Below are positions 23,311 through 32,467 of a DNA stretch of 33,480 nucleotides, piece by piece. Source of the DNA: Rhodobiaceae bacterium (lineage in GTDB: Bacteria > Pseudomonadota > Alphaproteobacteria > Rhizobiales > Tepidamorphaceae); contig JAGRLC010000035.1 in the NCBI GenBank assembly GCA_020441995.1, positions 1-33,480 on the forward strand, written 5' to 3'. The position numbers were made by a program, and so were the translations under genes. Under the pieces are notes generated by a model. It worked only from the letters and a program-made list of their open reading frames with translations, ran no database searches and was not told where the DNA came from. Numbering within the stretch: position 1 is the first letter of the stretch; each line of letters begins with the position of its first letter.

Positions 23311-24501
23311 TTAGACGGGCTGTTCGGGGTCCAGCTCCGCATCCGCACGGGTGGAATCATCCTCCAGAACACCGGCGCCGGTCGCTTCCTGCTCCGGCTG
23401 ACGGGTGAAGCCTTTCAGGCCTGGCGTTGTCTCATCCTTGTCGCGTTTGATCTGCACCGGGCTCGTCAGATAGGCCGTCACCAGTTCAGCGAGCGAGCGC
23501 AGCGCATGCAGATGGATGCGTTCGTAGCCGTGCGAGGCATCGACGCCGAATGTGATCAGCGCGGTACGAACGTCATGACCCGCGGTAATCGCGGAGGCCG
23601 AGTCCGACCGGTAGTAGCGGAACACGTCCTTCTGCATGCGGATATCGTTTTCCCGGCACAGTTCCACCAGCTTCTGTGTCAGGTGAAAATCGAACGGGCC
23701 GGTTTCGTCGCCCATGGCAATGGTAACGCCGAACTCGTCGGAGTTTTGCCCCGGCGCGGAGGTTCCATTGTCGATGGCGACCATGGCCGCGATCTCGGGG
23801 TTCAATAGTGCCGACGCGCCGACGCCGACTTCTTCGGCGATCGAGAACAGGAAGTAGACATCGACCGGGGTCTTGGCGTCTTCCTGCTGCAGCGCCTTGA
23901 TGGCGGTAAGGGCCACGGCCACGCCGGCCTTGTTATCCAGATGGCGCGAGACGATGAAGCCGTTTTCCAGCATCTCCGGCTGCGGATCGACGGCGACGAT
24001 ATCGCCGACATCAATGCCGAGTTGCACGAGATCGGCCGTATCGCGCGCGCGCGCATCCACCCGCACTTCGACATAACGCCAGCCAATGGGAAGTTCATCG
24101 ACTTCATCGTTGTAGGTATGGCCGGACGCCTTGAGGGACAGGATTGTGCCGCGATAGGTGCCCTTTTCGGAGAAGATCGTGACCCGCGCACCCTCGGCAA
24201 ACCGGGCCGACCAGGTGCCGATGGGAATAAGCTCGAGACGGCCATTGCTCTTGAGCGATTTGACCTGGGCACCCAGGGTGTCGAGATGCGTCACGATCGC
24301 GCGCGCCGGCCGCCGGCTGCGGCCCTTTCGGTAAGCGCGGATCGCGCCGCGGCGCGTCAACTCAATCTCGAGCCCGAGCTTTTTCAGTTCGTTTGCCGTG
24401 TGGCGGACGATTGAATCCGTGTAGCCGGTTGGGCTCGGGATCGCCAGAAGATCGCGAAGCTGTTCGAGCAGGTAGTCCGTATCGACGGGTAGCCGGGTCA
24501 T
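23311..24501 (-). CDS. M42-family peptidase of the NAGGN osmoprotectant system
   Basis: This 396-residue metallopeptidase is the third gene of the N-acetylglutaminylglutamine amide operon. Metal and catalytic residues of the M42 fold are visible: H72 and D74 in THLDTLGAQ, D189 in DNKAGVAVAL, E223-E224 in AEEVGVGAS, D244 in AIDNGTSAP, and a C-terminal histidine in DASHGYERIH. The tail with TTPGLKGFTRQPEQE resembles the NAGGN-linked subgroup. GAGG precedes the ATG, 15 bp after the ngg stop. Its exact reaction is not established. Turnover or processing of the dipeptide is the usual suggestion. Confidence 0.88.
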   Translation of the reverse strand: MTRLPVDTDYLLEQLRDLLAIPSPTGYTDSIVRHTANELKKLGLEIELTRRGAIRAYRKGRSRRPARAIVTHLDTLGAQVKSLKSNGRLELIPIGTWSARFAEGARVTIFSEKGTYRGTILSLKASGHTYNDEVDELPIGWRYVEVRVDARARDTADLVQLGIDVGDIVAVDPQPEMLENGFIVSRHLDNKAGVAVALTAIKALQQEDAKTPVDVYFLFSIAEEVGVGASALLNPEIAAMVAIDNGTSAPGQNSDEFGVTIAMGDETGPFDFHLTQKLVELCRENDIRMQKDVFRYYRSDSASAITAGHDVRTALITFGVDASHGYERIHLHALRSLAELVTAYLTSPVQIKRDKDETTPGLKGFTRQPEQEATGAGVLEDDSTRADAELDPEQPV

Positions 24502-24516
24502 GTTTCCTCTTTGTTA

Positions 24517-26295
24517 TTACGCCTCGTTGACGGCGTATTTCATTCTTTCATCCTGTGCGACGCGTGCCGAGCGCGGGAACAGCAGATCGACGAAACGTTC
24601 CGCCGTCGGCTGCGGCTCGTGATTGGCAAGGCCGGGACGTTCGTTGGCTTCGATGAAAGCATAATCCGGCTGGCGCGGACTTTTCACCATGAAATCGATG
24701 CCGACCACGGGAATGTTGATGGCCTTGGCTGCCGTTACCGCCGCATCGACCAACCTGGAATGAACTTCCCCGGTCACGTCATGAATCGTGCCGCCGGTGT
24801 GCAGGTTGGCTGTCCGGCGCACGGCCAGTTCCTCGCCATCGGCCAGAACATCATCGAGTGCATGCCCGCTTGAGGACAGGCAGCGCACGGTTTCCTCGTC
24901 GATCGGTATCCGCGACTCGCCGCCGGTGGCGGCGGAGCGGCGGCGGCTCTGCCGTTCGATCAGATCGCGGATCGAAAGCCGCCCGTCACCGACAACACGG
25001 GCCGGCCTGCGAACCGCAGCCGCGACAAGCTTGAAGTCGATGACAATGAGGCGCAGGTCCTCGCCCTCGACATTCTGCTCGATCAGCACCTTGTCCGACT
25101 GCGTCCTGGCATAGTCGACCGCGGCCCTGATTTCCTCCACGCTCGTCAATCCGACAGCAACGCCGCGGCCCTGCTCGCCCCTGGCGGGCTTGACGACAAC
25201 GGAACCGTGTTTCTTCAAAAAGGCCTCGATCTCCGGCCTGTTGTCTTGCCCGGCCTCAAGCCGCTCGGGTACGACAAGGCCGGCACGTTCGACGACCCGG
25301 CGTGTCACCGCCTTGTCGTCGCAGATCGAGACCGCCACACCGCTGGTGAACTCGGAAAGGCTTTCGCGGCAGTGAACCGAACGACCGCCCCATGTCAGGC
25401 GGAAGAACCCGCCCTCGGCATCAGTGACATCGACATGAATGCCACGGCGCACGGCCTCATCAACGATCAGCCGCGCGTAAGGGTTCAGACCTTCGAAAGC
25501 GCTGGCCGATCCGGTGAAAAGCTTTTCGTTGATCGTATTCTTACGCTTCACCGCATAAACGGGGACGCGCTCGAAATGGAGCTTCTCGTAAAGCCTTATG
25601 GCATCGGCGTTGTCGTGCAGAACCGAAAGGTCCATGTAGGCGCAGCCGCGCGCCTGAAAGTATTCGGCAAGACGGCGCACGAGGGATTCCCCGATGCCGG
25701 GCTGGCGCGCCTGCGGATCAACCGCCAGACACCACAGCGAAGAGCCGGCCTCCGGATCTCCGATGGCCTTGGCGTGGTCGACCCCCATGACCGTACCGAT
25801 GATGTTTCCGGTCGCCTCTTCCTCGGCAACGAACAACGTGATCGCACGGCTGTCGCGCTTCGACCAGAAGAACGACGGCTGCACCTGCACCATGCCGCGT
25901 TTCGCATAAATGCGGTTCACGTCCTCCGCATCGGCCTCGGATGTCAGCCGGCGAATGAAGAAGCCCTTCGGCTGTTTCCGGCTCGGCCTGTAGGTTGACA
26001 GGTCGAGCCTGAATGTATGGGAGGGGTCGAGAAAAATTTCCTGCGGCGACGCCGCGAGCACCACATGCGGATCGGTCACATAAAATGCGATATCGCGGCG
26101 GTCGGGACCTTCGGCCCGCATTGCGGATATCAGCGTCTGCGGCGATTCGAACGTATTGCCGAACAGCAACCGGCCCCAGCCGCAATTGATCGATGCGTTG
26201 GGGACCGGATAATCGGTCTTCTCCATCGCATCCGGCCCGCGCAATTTCCGCAGCCGGTGCTGGTTTGGCGAACGTCCGCGGCGTGGTTCGTTCAT
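24517..26295 (-). CDS. ngg: N-acetylglutaminylglutamine synthetase (GNAT plus ATP-grasp)
   Basis: This 592-residue fusion has an N-terminal acetyltransferase domain (about 110-255; core LWCLAVDPQARQPGIGESLVRRL) followed by an ATP-grasp ligase domain (about 300-575; GSVVVKPARGEQGRGVAVG, and a late IEANERPGL). It makes the acetylated glutamine dipeptide backbone of the osmolyte NAGGN, which other rhizobia and pseudomonads accumulate under salt stress. GAGGAGA precedes the ATG at 26295, 10 bp after the asnO-like gene. The length and domain order fit the known synthetase. Confidence 0.92.
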   Translation of the reverse strand: MNEPRRGRSPNQHRLRKLRGPDAMEKTDYPVPNASINCGWGRLLFGNTFESPQTLISAMRAEGPDRRDIAFYVTDPHVVLAASPQEIFLDPSHTFRLDLSTYRPSRKQPKGFFIRRLTSEADAEDVNRIYAKRGMVQVQPSFFWSKRDSRAITLFVAEEEATGNIIGTVMGVDHAKAIGDPEAGSSLWCLAVDPQARQPGIGESLVRRLAEYFQARGCAYMDLSVLHDNADAIRLYEKLHFERVPVYAVKRKNTINEKLFTGSASAFEGLNPYARLIVDEAVRRGIHVDVTDAEGGFFRLTWGGRSVHCRESLSEFTSGVAVSICDDKAVTRRVVERAGLVVPERLEAGQDNRPEIEAFLKKHGSVVVKPARGEQGRGVAVGLTSVEEIRAAVDYARTQSDKVLIEQNVEGEDLRLIVIDFKLVAAAVRRPARVVGDGRLSIRDLIERQSRRRSAATGGESRIPIDEETVRCLSSSGHALDDVLADGEELAVRRTANLHTGGTIHDVTGEVHSRLVDAAVTAAKAINIPVVGIDFMVKSPRQPDYAFIEANERPGLANHEPQPTAERFVDLLFPRSARVAQDERMKYAVNEA

Positions 26296-26305
26296 CGCCG
26301 TCTCC

Positions 26306-28081
26306 TCAGATGCCGTGTGTCTGAAGCCATGTCTCCAGCACGCTGACCTGCCACAACTCCGAACCGCGCAGCGGTGTGATGTGGTCCGTCGGATTGTCGA
26401 ACAGCGCGTTCAGATAGTCTTCGCGGAACAGGCCGCGCTCGCGCGCCGCCTGCGATGTCAGCGTGTCACGCACCATATCAAGATAGGGTCCTTGAATGTA
26501 TTTCAGGGCCGGAACCGGGAAGTATCCCTTCTTGCGGTCGATGACCTCGCTCGGGATGACCTTGCGCGCGGCCTCCTTCAACACCCCCTTGCCGCCCTGC
26601 GCGAGCTTGTGTTCGGCGGGGATACGGGCTGCCAGTTCGACCAGTTCATGGTCGAGGAAAGGCACACGCGCCTCCAGTCCCCAGGCCATGGTCATGTTGT
26701 CGACCCGCTTCACCGGATCATCGACAAGCATGACGTTGGTGTCGAGCCTGAGCGCCTTGTCGACGGATGCCTCGGCGCCGGGCTGACCCATGTGCTCGGC
26801 GACGAAGGCCAAAGCCTCGTCGCGTTCGGTCAGCCAGCCAGCGCCAAGATGGGCGGCGAGGCGATCCCGGTCACGGTCGAAGAACACCTTGGCGTAATCG
26901 GCAACCACATCGTTCGAGGACTGCAACGGCGGATACCAGTGATAGCCGGCAAAGACCTCATCGGCACCCTGCCCCGACTGGACCACGGTGATGTGCTTGG
27001 AAACCTCCTTCGACAGCAGGTAGAAACCAACATTGTCGTAGGAGACCATCGGCTCAGACATCGCCGCGAAGGTCCCCGGCAATGCGTCCATCAGATTTTG
27101 CGAGGGAACGAAAATCTTGGTGTGATCGGTATCGAAATGCTTGGCGATCAGGTCTGAATAAACGAATTCGTCGCCTTGTTCGCCATTGGCTTCCTCAAAC
27201 CCGATCGAAAAGGTCTTCAGGCCATGCTGCCCCTCCTCCGCCAGCAGGCCGACAATAACGCTTGAATCGACGCCACCCGAGAGCAGGACCCCGACCGGCA
27301 CGTCGGCGACCATGCGGCGGCGCACGGCGGTGCGCAGCGCATAAAGCACGCGGTCGCGCCATTCATCGGCGGAAGCAGCGAGGTCATCGGCTGTACGCTC
27401 GAACAGCGGCTCCCAATAGCGGTGATCCTCGACTGCGCCATCGGCCTCGATGGTGCGCAGGGTGGCAGGCGGCAGTTTGCGCACACCCGACAGGATCGTG
27501 CGGGGCGGCGGCACAACGGCGTGAAAACTCATGTAGTGGGCAAGCGCGACGCGGTCGATCGAGGTATCGATATCGCCCGCCGCCAGCAGCGCCGGCAGCG
27601 AGGAGGCAAAGCGCAGCCGCTTGCCCTTCTCGCTGTAGTACAGCGGCTTGATGCCGAAGCGGTCGCGCGCCAGCACGATACGGCCGCTGTCGCGTTCGTG
27701 GATCGCGAAGGCGAACATGCCATGGAAGCGGGTTACGCAGTCCCGCCCCCAGGCGTGCCACGCCTTGAGGATAACCTCGGTGTCGCCGGTGGAGAAAAAG
27801 CGATAGCCCTTGCCCTCCAGCTCGGCGCGCAGCTCGGGATAATTATAGATACAGCCATTGAAGACGATCGTCAGACCAAGCTCGGAATCGCGCATGGGCT
27901 GCGCGGCCTTCTCGCTGAGGTCGATGATCTTGAGACGGCGATGGCCGAAGCCGATGCGCCCTTCCGCGCTAACGCCCATTCCATCGGGGCCGCGGGGGGC
28001 CATGGTTTCAGTCATACGTGAAAGCGCCGCCACATCGACAGCCGCACCGTCGAATGTAACTTCGCCACAAATTCCACACAC
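26306..28081 (-). CDS. asnO: N-acetylglutaminylglutamine amidotransferase (AsnB/AsnO-like)
   Basis: This 591-residue enzyme has a class II glutaminase domain (about 2-200) and an asparagine-synthetase-like amidation domain with the PP-loop SGGVDSS at about 268-274. It amidates the dipeptide to N-acetylglutaminylglutamine amide. Class II amidotransferases need cysteine right after the initiator. The GTG at 28081, followed at once by TGT (Cys2, in CGICGE), satisfies this and has GGAGAAG upstream. The ATG at 28144 would bury the catalytic cysteine at residue 23. The gene leads the NAGGN operon and is divergent from an MscS channel, with two dyads in the shared promoter. Confidence 0.92.
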   Translation of the reverse strand: MCGICGEVTFDGAAVDVAALSRMTETMAPRGPDGMGVSAEGRIGFGHRRLKIIDLSEKAAQPMRDSELGLTIVFNGCIYNYPELRAELEGKGYRFFSTGDTEVILKAWHAWGRDCVTRFHGMFAFAIHERDSGRIVLARDRFGIKPLYYSEKGKRLRFASSLPALLAAGDIDTSIDRVALAHYMSFHAVVPPPRTILSGVRKLPPATLRTIEADGAVEDHRYWEPLFERTADDLAASADEWRDRVLYALRTAVRRRMVADVPVGVLLSGGVDSSVIVGLLAEEGQHGLKTFSIGFEEANGEQGDEFVYSDLIAKHFDTDHTKIFVPSQNLMDALPGTFAAMSEPMVSYDNVGFYLLSKEVSKHITVVQSGQGADEVFAGYHWYPPLQSSNDVVADYAKVFFDRDRDRLAAHLGAGWLTERDEALAFVAEHMGQPGAEASVDKALRLDTNVMLVDDPVKRVDNMTMAWGLEARVPFLDHELVELAARIPAEHKLAQGGKGVLKEAARKVIPSEVIDRKKGYFPVPALKYIQGPYLDMVRDTLTSQAARERGLFREDYLNALFDNPTDHITPLRGSELWQVSVLETWLQTHGI

Positions 28082-28201
28082 TGGTTCGCTTCTCCGGGAT
28101 TTCAGATGATGTTGCGGTGCATATAAAAGGATTTCCCTCAGCAATTCAAATCTCAGGCAAACCCCAAATATTATGATGTGTTCTTCATTTCAGCTGCTTA
28201 A

Positions 28202-28234
28202 CATTTGACATCAAATGCGATTCAAGCTCTTGAA
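28202..28234. promoter_or_regulatory. Paired perfect dyads between asnO and mscS
   Basis: CATTTGA-CA-TCAAATG (28202-28217) and TTCAAG-CT-CTTGAA (28221-28234) are both perfect palindromes with two-base spacers. Their centres are 18 bp apart. They lie in the divergent region between the NAGGN operon and the MscS channel gene, where an osmotic-stress regulator could act in both directions. No known regulator consensus was recognised. Confidence 0.55.
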
Positions 28235-28378
28235 GTATCCGCATGAGTGAATGTTAGCCCTCCGAATCAAGACACACCTCAAGACATTAACGTGCGAATA
28301 CTTTTCCGGTTCCACGGATGCCCCATCTTTTCGCGCGCGTTGCAAGTGCCCGGTGATTCCGCCAATCTTGAACGGATC

Positions 28379-29707
28379 ATGGAGTGGCTGTCCGACCCTG
28401 CCTGGATACAGCAGCTCATCAACCGCACGATGTTGCGCGTCGATGAGTTTCTTCAGCCGTGGGTTCTCGTACAGGCCGGTCTCATCGCCGCCTGCTTCGC
28501 AATCGCGCACCTGGCAGCCAAGCGGCTCGCGCCTCGCATCGATATCTGGCTGCGCAATCTCGACGACAAGCGCCTTTCGCGCATGCGCATGCTTCTCGTC
28601 TTCGCGCGGCGGCTGAGACCGATCCTGTTCGTGCTGCTGGCGGGCGGCGCGACCATTGTCATGCGCGCGATGACCTGGCCGAGCCGGAGCTATTATCTCG
28701 GCATTGCCGCCAGCCTGGCCGCGGCATGGGTCTTCGTTTCCATCGCCTCAAGGCTGATTCATAACAGGGTGCTGCGCCTGATCGTGACGTGGTCGGCATG
28801 GACATTCGCCGCGGTGACCGTTCTTGGCCTGACGGAACGGGCAATCCAGGTTCTTGACGCCCTGGCGGTCAATCTCGGCAGCGTGCGCCTCTCGCTGCTG
28901 CTGGTTATCAAGGCCGCTTTCATGCTTGCCGTTCTGCTGGCCGTCGCCGGCTGGCTTTCGGGCGCCTTGTCGCGACGCCTCGGCGATGTCGAGGACATTT
29001 CGCCGTCAATGCGGGTGCTCACCGACAAGATGATGCGGGTGCTGTTCTACGGCACGGCCATCATCTTCGCCCTGCAATCGATCGGCTTCGACCTGACCAG
29101 CATCACGGTGCTCTCCGGCGCAATCGGGCTCGGGCTCGGCTTCGGCCTGCAGAAGGTTGTGTCCAATCTCGTCTCCGGCGTCATCCTGCTGGTCGACAAG
29201 TCGATCAAGCCGGGCGACGTGATCTCGCTCGGCGAGACATTCGGCTGGATCGCCTCGCTCGGCGCGCGTTACGTTTCGGTGGTCACGCGTGACGGCAAGG
29301 AATACCTGATCCCCAACGAGGACCTGATCACCGGCCAGGTGGTGAACTGGTCGCACACCAACAACCTGGTGCGCCTCGATATTCCGTTCGGCGTCGCATA
29401 TGACAGCGATCCGCATCAGGTGCGCCGCGTCGCGCGCGAGGCCACAGCAACGGTTGAACGCGTGTCGGACAGCCCGGCGCCCGTCTGTCACATCGTCGGC
29501 TTCGGGGATTCCTCAATCGACCTGCTGGTGCGGTTCTGGATTTCGGACCCGAGCAACGGCATCACCAATGTGCGCGGCAATGTCTACCTGGCGCTGTGGG
29601 ACGCCTTCAAGGAACATGGGATCGAGATTCCCTATCCGCGCCGCGACGTGCGCATCCTGAAAGACAGCGAATCGCTTGCGGAAAAAGAACCGCCTCAGCT
29701 CTCGTAG
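28379..29707 (+). CDS. MscS-family mechanosensitive ion channel
   Basis: This 442-residue inner-membrane protein has about five hydrophobic segments ending in the pore helix VLSGAIGLGLGFGLQKVVSNLVSGVILLVDKSIKPGDVI. That helix is the MscS signature with its glycine/alanine packing. The soluble beta domain follows (YLIPNEDLITGQVVNWSH). Such channels open under membrane tension and release solutes on hypo-osmotic shock. The frame is open back to 28247. I prefer the ATG at 28379, which gives a conventional leader of about 30 residues before the first helix, but either is possible. Divergence from the NAGGN operon suggests joint osmotic function. Its 3' end overlaps the convergent regulator by 13 bp. 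Confidence 0.87.
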   Translation: MEWLSDPAWIQQLINRTMLRVDEFLQPWVLVQAGLIAACFAIAHLAAKRLAPRIDIWLRNLDDKRLSRMRMLLVFARRLRPILFVLLAGGATIVMRAMTWPSRSYYLGIAASLAAAWVFVSIASRLIHNRVLRLIVTWSAWTFAAVTVLGLTERAIQVLDALAVNLGSVRLSLLLVIKAAFMLAVLLAVAGWLSGALSRRLGDVEDISPSMRVLTDKMMRVLFYGTAIIFALQSIGFDLTSITVLSGAIGLGLGFGLQKVVSNLVSGVILLVDKSIKPGDVISLGETFGWIASLGARYVSVVTRDGKEYLIPNEDLITGQVVNWSHTNNLVRLDIPFGVAYDSDPHQVRRVAREATATVERVSDSPAPVCHIVGFGDSSIDLLVRFWISDPSNGITNVRGNVYLALWDAFKEHGIEIPYPRRDVRILKDSESLAEKEPPQLS

Positions 29708-31101
29708 CGCGTGTTGCCGCGCCGCCTGGTGTCGATCGGCAAGTCGATCAGCATCGGCTGGTGGGCGCGCTGCGAACACGCCTGGCGCGGGCACAGGTGG
29801 CAATTGATGCCGATGGGGCTGAAGAGCTGCTCGTTCTGCAGGTTGAACGACTGGGCATAGCCGATCTTGTGCGCGTGCTTGAGCTCGCATCCAAGCGCAA
29901 GCGCCAGCCGCCGGTCCTGCGTCGTACTGCTGAAGGCCGGGCGCTCAGTGGTGCGGCTGATCGTGAAATAACGGTCGCCGTCCGGCAGCTCCACAAACTG
30001 CGGAATGATGATGCCCGGCGTGCGGAACGAGGTATGGATGTTCCACACCGGACATGCGCCGCCATGGTCGGCAAGCGTGAACGGGGTGGAATTGAACCGC
30101 TTTGTCACGTTGCCGGCTTTGTCGACCCGCAGGAAGAAGAACGGGACTCCCTGACAGCCCCGGCGCTGTAGCGTCGTCAGCCTGTGGCAGGCCTGCTCGA
30201 AGGAAACGCCAAACATCGACGCGATCATGTCAACGTCATACTTGGTTTCCTCAGCCGCCTTATAAAATGCCTTGTAAGGCATCAGATAGGCGGCGGCGAA
30301 ATAATTGGCGAGTTCGACCTGGCAGCGCGTCTTGCCGCGCTCGGACGCGACGGAAGCATTTTCCGTCAGCCGTATCAGAATATCGCTGAATTCGACCAGG
30401 CACAGAACATGGGCCAGCTGGAAAGCGCGGTTCTGGTGGTCCAGCGCCTCGGACAAGAGAAGCGCTCCCTGCGTCTCGTCATGATAGCGCAACGTGTCAT
30501 GCATTTCCGACGTCGGGCGGATCTCGACCTTGGTCCCGTGCCGCTTCATCAGCCGCGTTTTGAGCATGTAGTAGACATCGTCGGGGTCACAGGGTTCGGC
30601 ATCGCGCAAACCCTCGGCGGCTTTCTCGAGATCATGGAAGTAATTCGAATGGTCGCGAAAAAAGTCGTGAATGAAGCTCTCGGGCGATGAACGCAGCAGA
30701 TCGTTGGGCATGCGCTCGCTGCCGACCTGCATCATCTTTTCGATTGCCGCGCGGTGACTGCGGTAAAGGCTCAGGAACTGTTCGACAAGCTTGGGCGCAT
30801 GGTCGATCGCGGCGCGCAGCTCCTGGATGTCAGGCGATTCGCCGCCGAAAACAGGATCGTGTGTAATAGTCCTCAAACTGGCGAGACGGTTGGACGAATC
30901 GTCCTTCATCAGGTCGCGCCAGTCGACGCCATAAGCCGAAGACAGCGCCATCAGCATTTTGACCGAGAGGCTGCGCTGGTTGTTTTCCAGCAGGTTCACA
31001 TAGGCCGTGCTGATGCCCAGAACCTTCGCCATTTCGGCTTGGGTCTGGTTGCGCTCGCGCCGCAACTGGCGCAATTGCGGGCCGATCAACGTTTTCGGCA
31101 T
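29695..31101 (-). CDS. ScfR-type XRE transcriptional regulator
   Basis: This 468-residue protein has an N-terminal XRE helix-turn-helix (about 8-62; QTQAEMAKVLGISTAYVNLLENNQRS), a central ImmA/IrrE-like domain and a C-terminal ScfR/DUF2083-type domain. In the central domain the protease motif HExxH is replaced by HVLCL (231-235), so proteolysis is unlikely. The C-terminus holds C434-x2-C437-x4-C442, a possible metal or redox site. Members of this family regulate short-chain acyl metabolism and carbon storage. It is divergent from a ketopantoate-reductase-like gene across 199 bp containing TTTACAY repeats. Confidence 0.85.
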   Translation of the reverse strand: MPKTLIGPQLRQLRRERNQTQAEMAKVLGISTAYVNLLENNQRSLSVKMLMALSSAYGVDWRDLMKDDSSNRLASLRTITHDPVFGGESPDIQELRAAIDHAPKLVEQFLSLYRSHRAAIEKMMQVGSERMPNDLLRSSPESFIHDFFRDHSNYFHDLEKAAEGLRDAEPCDPDDVYYMLKTRLMKRHGTKVEIRPTSEMHDTLRYHDETQGALLLSEALDHQNRAFQLAHVLCLVEFSDILIRLTENASVASERGKTRCQVELANYFAAAYLMPYKAFYKAAEETKYDVDMIASMFGVSFEQACHRLTTLQRRGCQGVPFFFLRVDKAGNVTKRFNSTPFTLADHGGACPVWNIHTSFRTPGIIIPQFVELPDGDRYFTISRTTERPAFSSTTQDRRLALALGCELKHAHKIGYAQSFNLQNEQLFSPIGINCHLCPRQACSQRAHQPMLIDLPIDTRRRGNTRYES

Positions 31102-31126
31102 TGCTGCGTTTTCCGTGGGTTTCCGA

Positions 31127-31182
31127 TTTTACATTTTTACATAATGTGAAATTTGTTAATTACACTTATATCACATTTACAC
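31127..31182. promoter_or_regulatory. TTTACA repeat array, probable ScfR-type operator
   Basis: TTTACAT occurs at 31128-31134 and 31136-31142, and TTACAC at 31160-31165 and 31177-31182. The second TTTACAT forms a dyad centred on 31143: TTTT-ACAT, A, ATGT-GAAA (31135-31151), with one mismatch. The array sits in the AT-rich divergent promoter between the XRE regulator and the reductase-like gene. Binding by that regulator is inferred from position. Confidence 0.45.
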
Positions 31183-31300
31183 GAAAATTGCTGACCCGTC
31201 AAAACCAGAATGCTATCGAGTCGCTATCGCGCAAATCGAATATGCAGAATTGCAGACAAAGAAGCGCGGTGGTTCCTCGGGAGGGAAAACGGAAAGTACA

Positions 31301-32359
31301 ATGACTTACAAGTTTCTTATTCTCGGCGCGTCCTATGGCTCGCTGCTCGGCACGAAACTTCTCATGGCCGGTCACGACGTTACGCTCGTGTGCCGCGCTG
31401 AAACCGCGAAGCTCATCAACACCGAAGGCACGGAAGTCCGCATCAAATTGCGCGGCGAGGACGAGCATCGCTCGATCAAATCCGTGGACCTGCCCGGCAC
31501 TGTGAATGCGCTGACGCCAGAGGAAGTAAATCCTGCGGATTACGATCTTGTCGGCCTTGCCATGCAAGAGCCCCAGTATGGCGCCTCCAGTGTCGCCAGC
31601 CTGATGCGGCGCATCGCGGAAGCGCGCGTCCCCTGCCTGTCGATCATGAACATGCCGCCGCTCCCCTATCTGAAACGCATTCCCGGCCTCGACACTTCGA
31701 AGCTGGAAGACTGCTTTGCCAACCCGCGCGTCTGGGACGGGTTCGATCCCGAACTCGTGACCCTTTGCAGCCCCGATCCGCAGGCCTTCCGCCCGCCGGA
31801 GGAGAAGGCGAACGTGCTGCATGTCGGCCTGCCGACCAACTTCAAGGCCGCCGCCTTCGGCAATGCCGAACACAACAAGATTCTCACCGATCTGGAAGCC
31901 GATATCTCCGGCGTACAGCTGGATGGCCAGGATGTTCCGGTCAAGCTGCGCGTTTTCGATTCGCTGTTCGTGCCGCTTGCCAAGTGGAGCATGCTGCTGA
32001 CCGGAAACTATCGCTGCATGACCAAGAACGGCCTGCGCCCGATCAAGGACGCCGTCCACGGCGACCCGGAAAAGTCGAGCCAGATCTATGCCTATGTGGA
32101 CACGATCGCCCAGAAGCTCGGCGCCGATCCGGCCGACCAGGTGCCTTTCGCGAAATACGCAACGGCGGCCGAACGTCTGCTGAAGCCGTCCTCGGCGGCG
32201 CGTGCGGTCGATGCCGGCGCAACCCGCATCGAGCGTGTCGACATGCTGGTGCAGAAAATCGGCAACCAGCTCGGCCTGGTGAACTCCGTGATCAACGAGA
32301 CGGTCGAGATCGTGAACACGCTGCTGGCGCGCAACGCGCGCAGCACCGAAGCCGCGTAA
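31301..32359 (+). CDS. Ketopantoate reductase (PanE/ApbA)-like protein
   Basis: This 352-residue cytoplasmic protein has an N-terminal Rossmann region, KFLILGASYGSLLGTKLLMAGHDVTLVCR, of the PanE/ApbA type. The usual GxGxxG is altered to GASYGS. A long helical C-terminal part includes FDSLFVPLAKWSMLLTGNYRCM. Classical PanE proteins are about 300 residues, and the C-terminus here does not show the catalytic NxLx motifs of true ketopantoate reductase clearly. It may act on another substrate. GGAAAG lies five bases before the ATG at 31301; the frame is open from 31250 but that start lacks a site. It is divergent from the ScfR-type regulator. Confidence 0.75.
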   Translation: MTYKFLILGASYGSLLGTKLLMAGHDVTLVCRAETAKLINTEGTEVRIKLRGEDEHRSIKSVDLPGTVNALTPEEVNPADYDLVGLAMQEPQYGASSVASLMRRIAEARVPCLSIMNMPPLPYLKRIPGLDTSKLEDCFANPRVWDGFDPELVTLCSPDPQAFRPPEEKANVLHVGLPTNFKAAAFGNAEHNKILTDLEADISGVQLDGQDVPVKLRVFDSLFVPLAKWSMLLTGNYRCMTKNGLRPIKDAVHGDPEKSSQIYAYVDTIAQKLGADPADQVPFAKYATAAERLLKPSSAARAVDAGATRIERVDMLVQKIGNQLGLVNSVINETVEIVNTLLARNARSTEAA

Positions 32360-32429
32360 GGCTTCCAACAGTTTTCCGTGGCTGCCGGACACGGTGTAAC
32401 CGAGTTTCCGGCAACCCTCTCCGACTGGC

Positions 32430-32467
32430 GGCGGCGCGGCTATCGCGGCGCCGCCATTTTGCGTTTT
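32430..32467 (+). terminator. Probable Rho-independent terminator
   Basis: GGCGGCGC (32430-32437) pairs perfectly with GCGCCGCC (32448-32455) across a 10-base loop and is followed by ATTTTGCGTTTT. It lies 71 bp after the reductase-like gene and before the phosphatase gene. A weaker hairpin, GCCGGA/TCCGGC (32384-32412), precedes it. Confidence 0.7.

Noticed and set aside
22022-23314. 430-codon plus-strand open frame opposite mop and its regulator
   Set aside because: Mop and the HTH-PBP regulator on the minus strand are clear family members; the plus-strand translation is compositionally a shadow.
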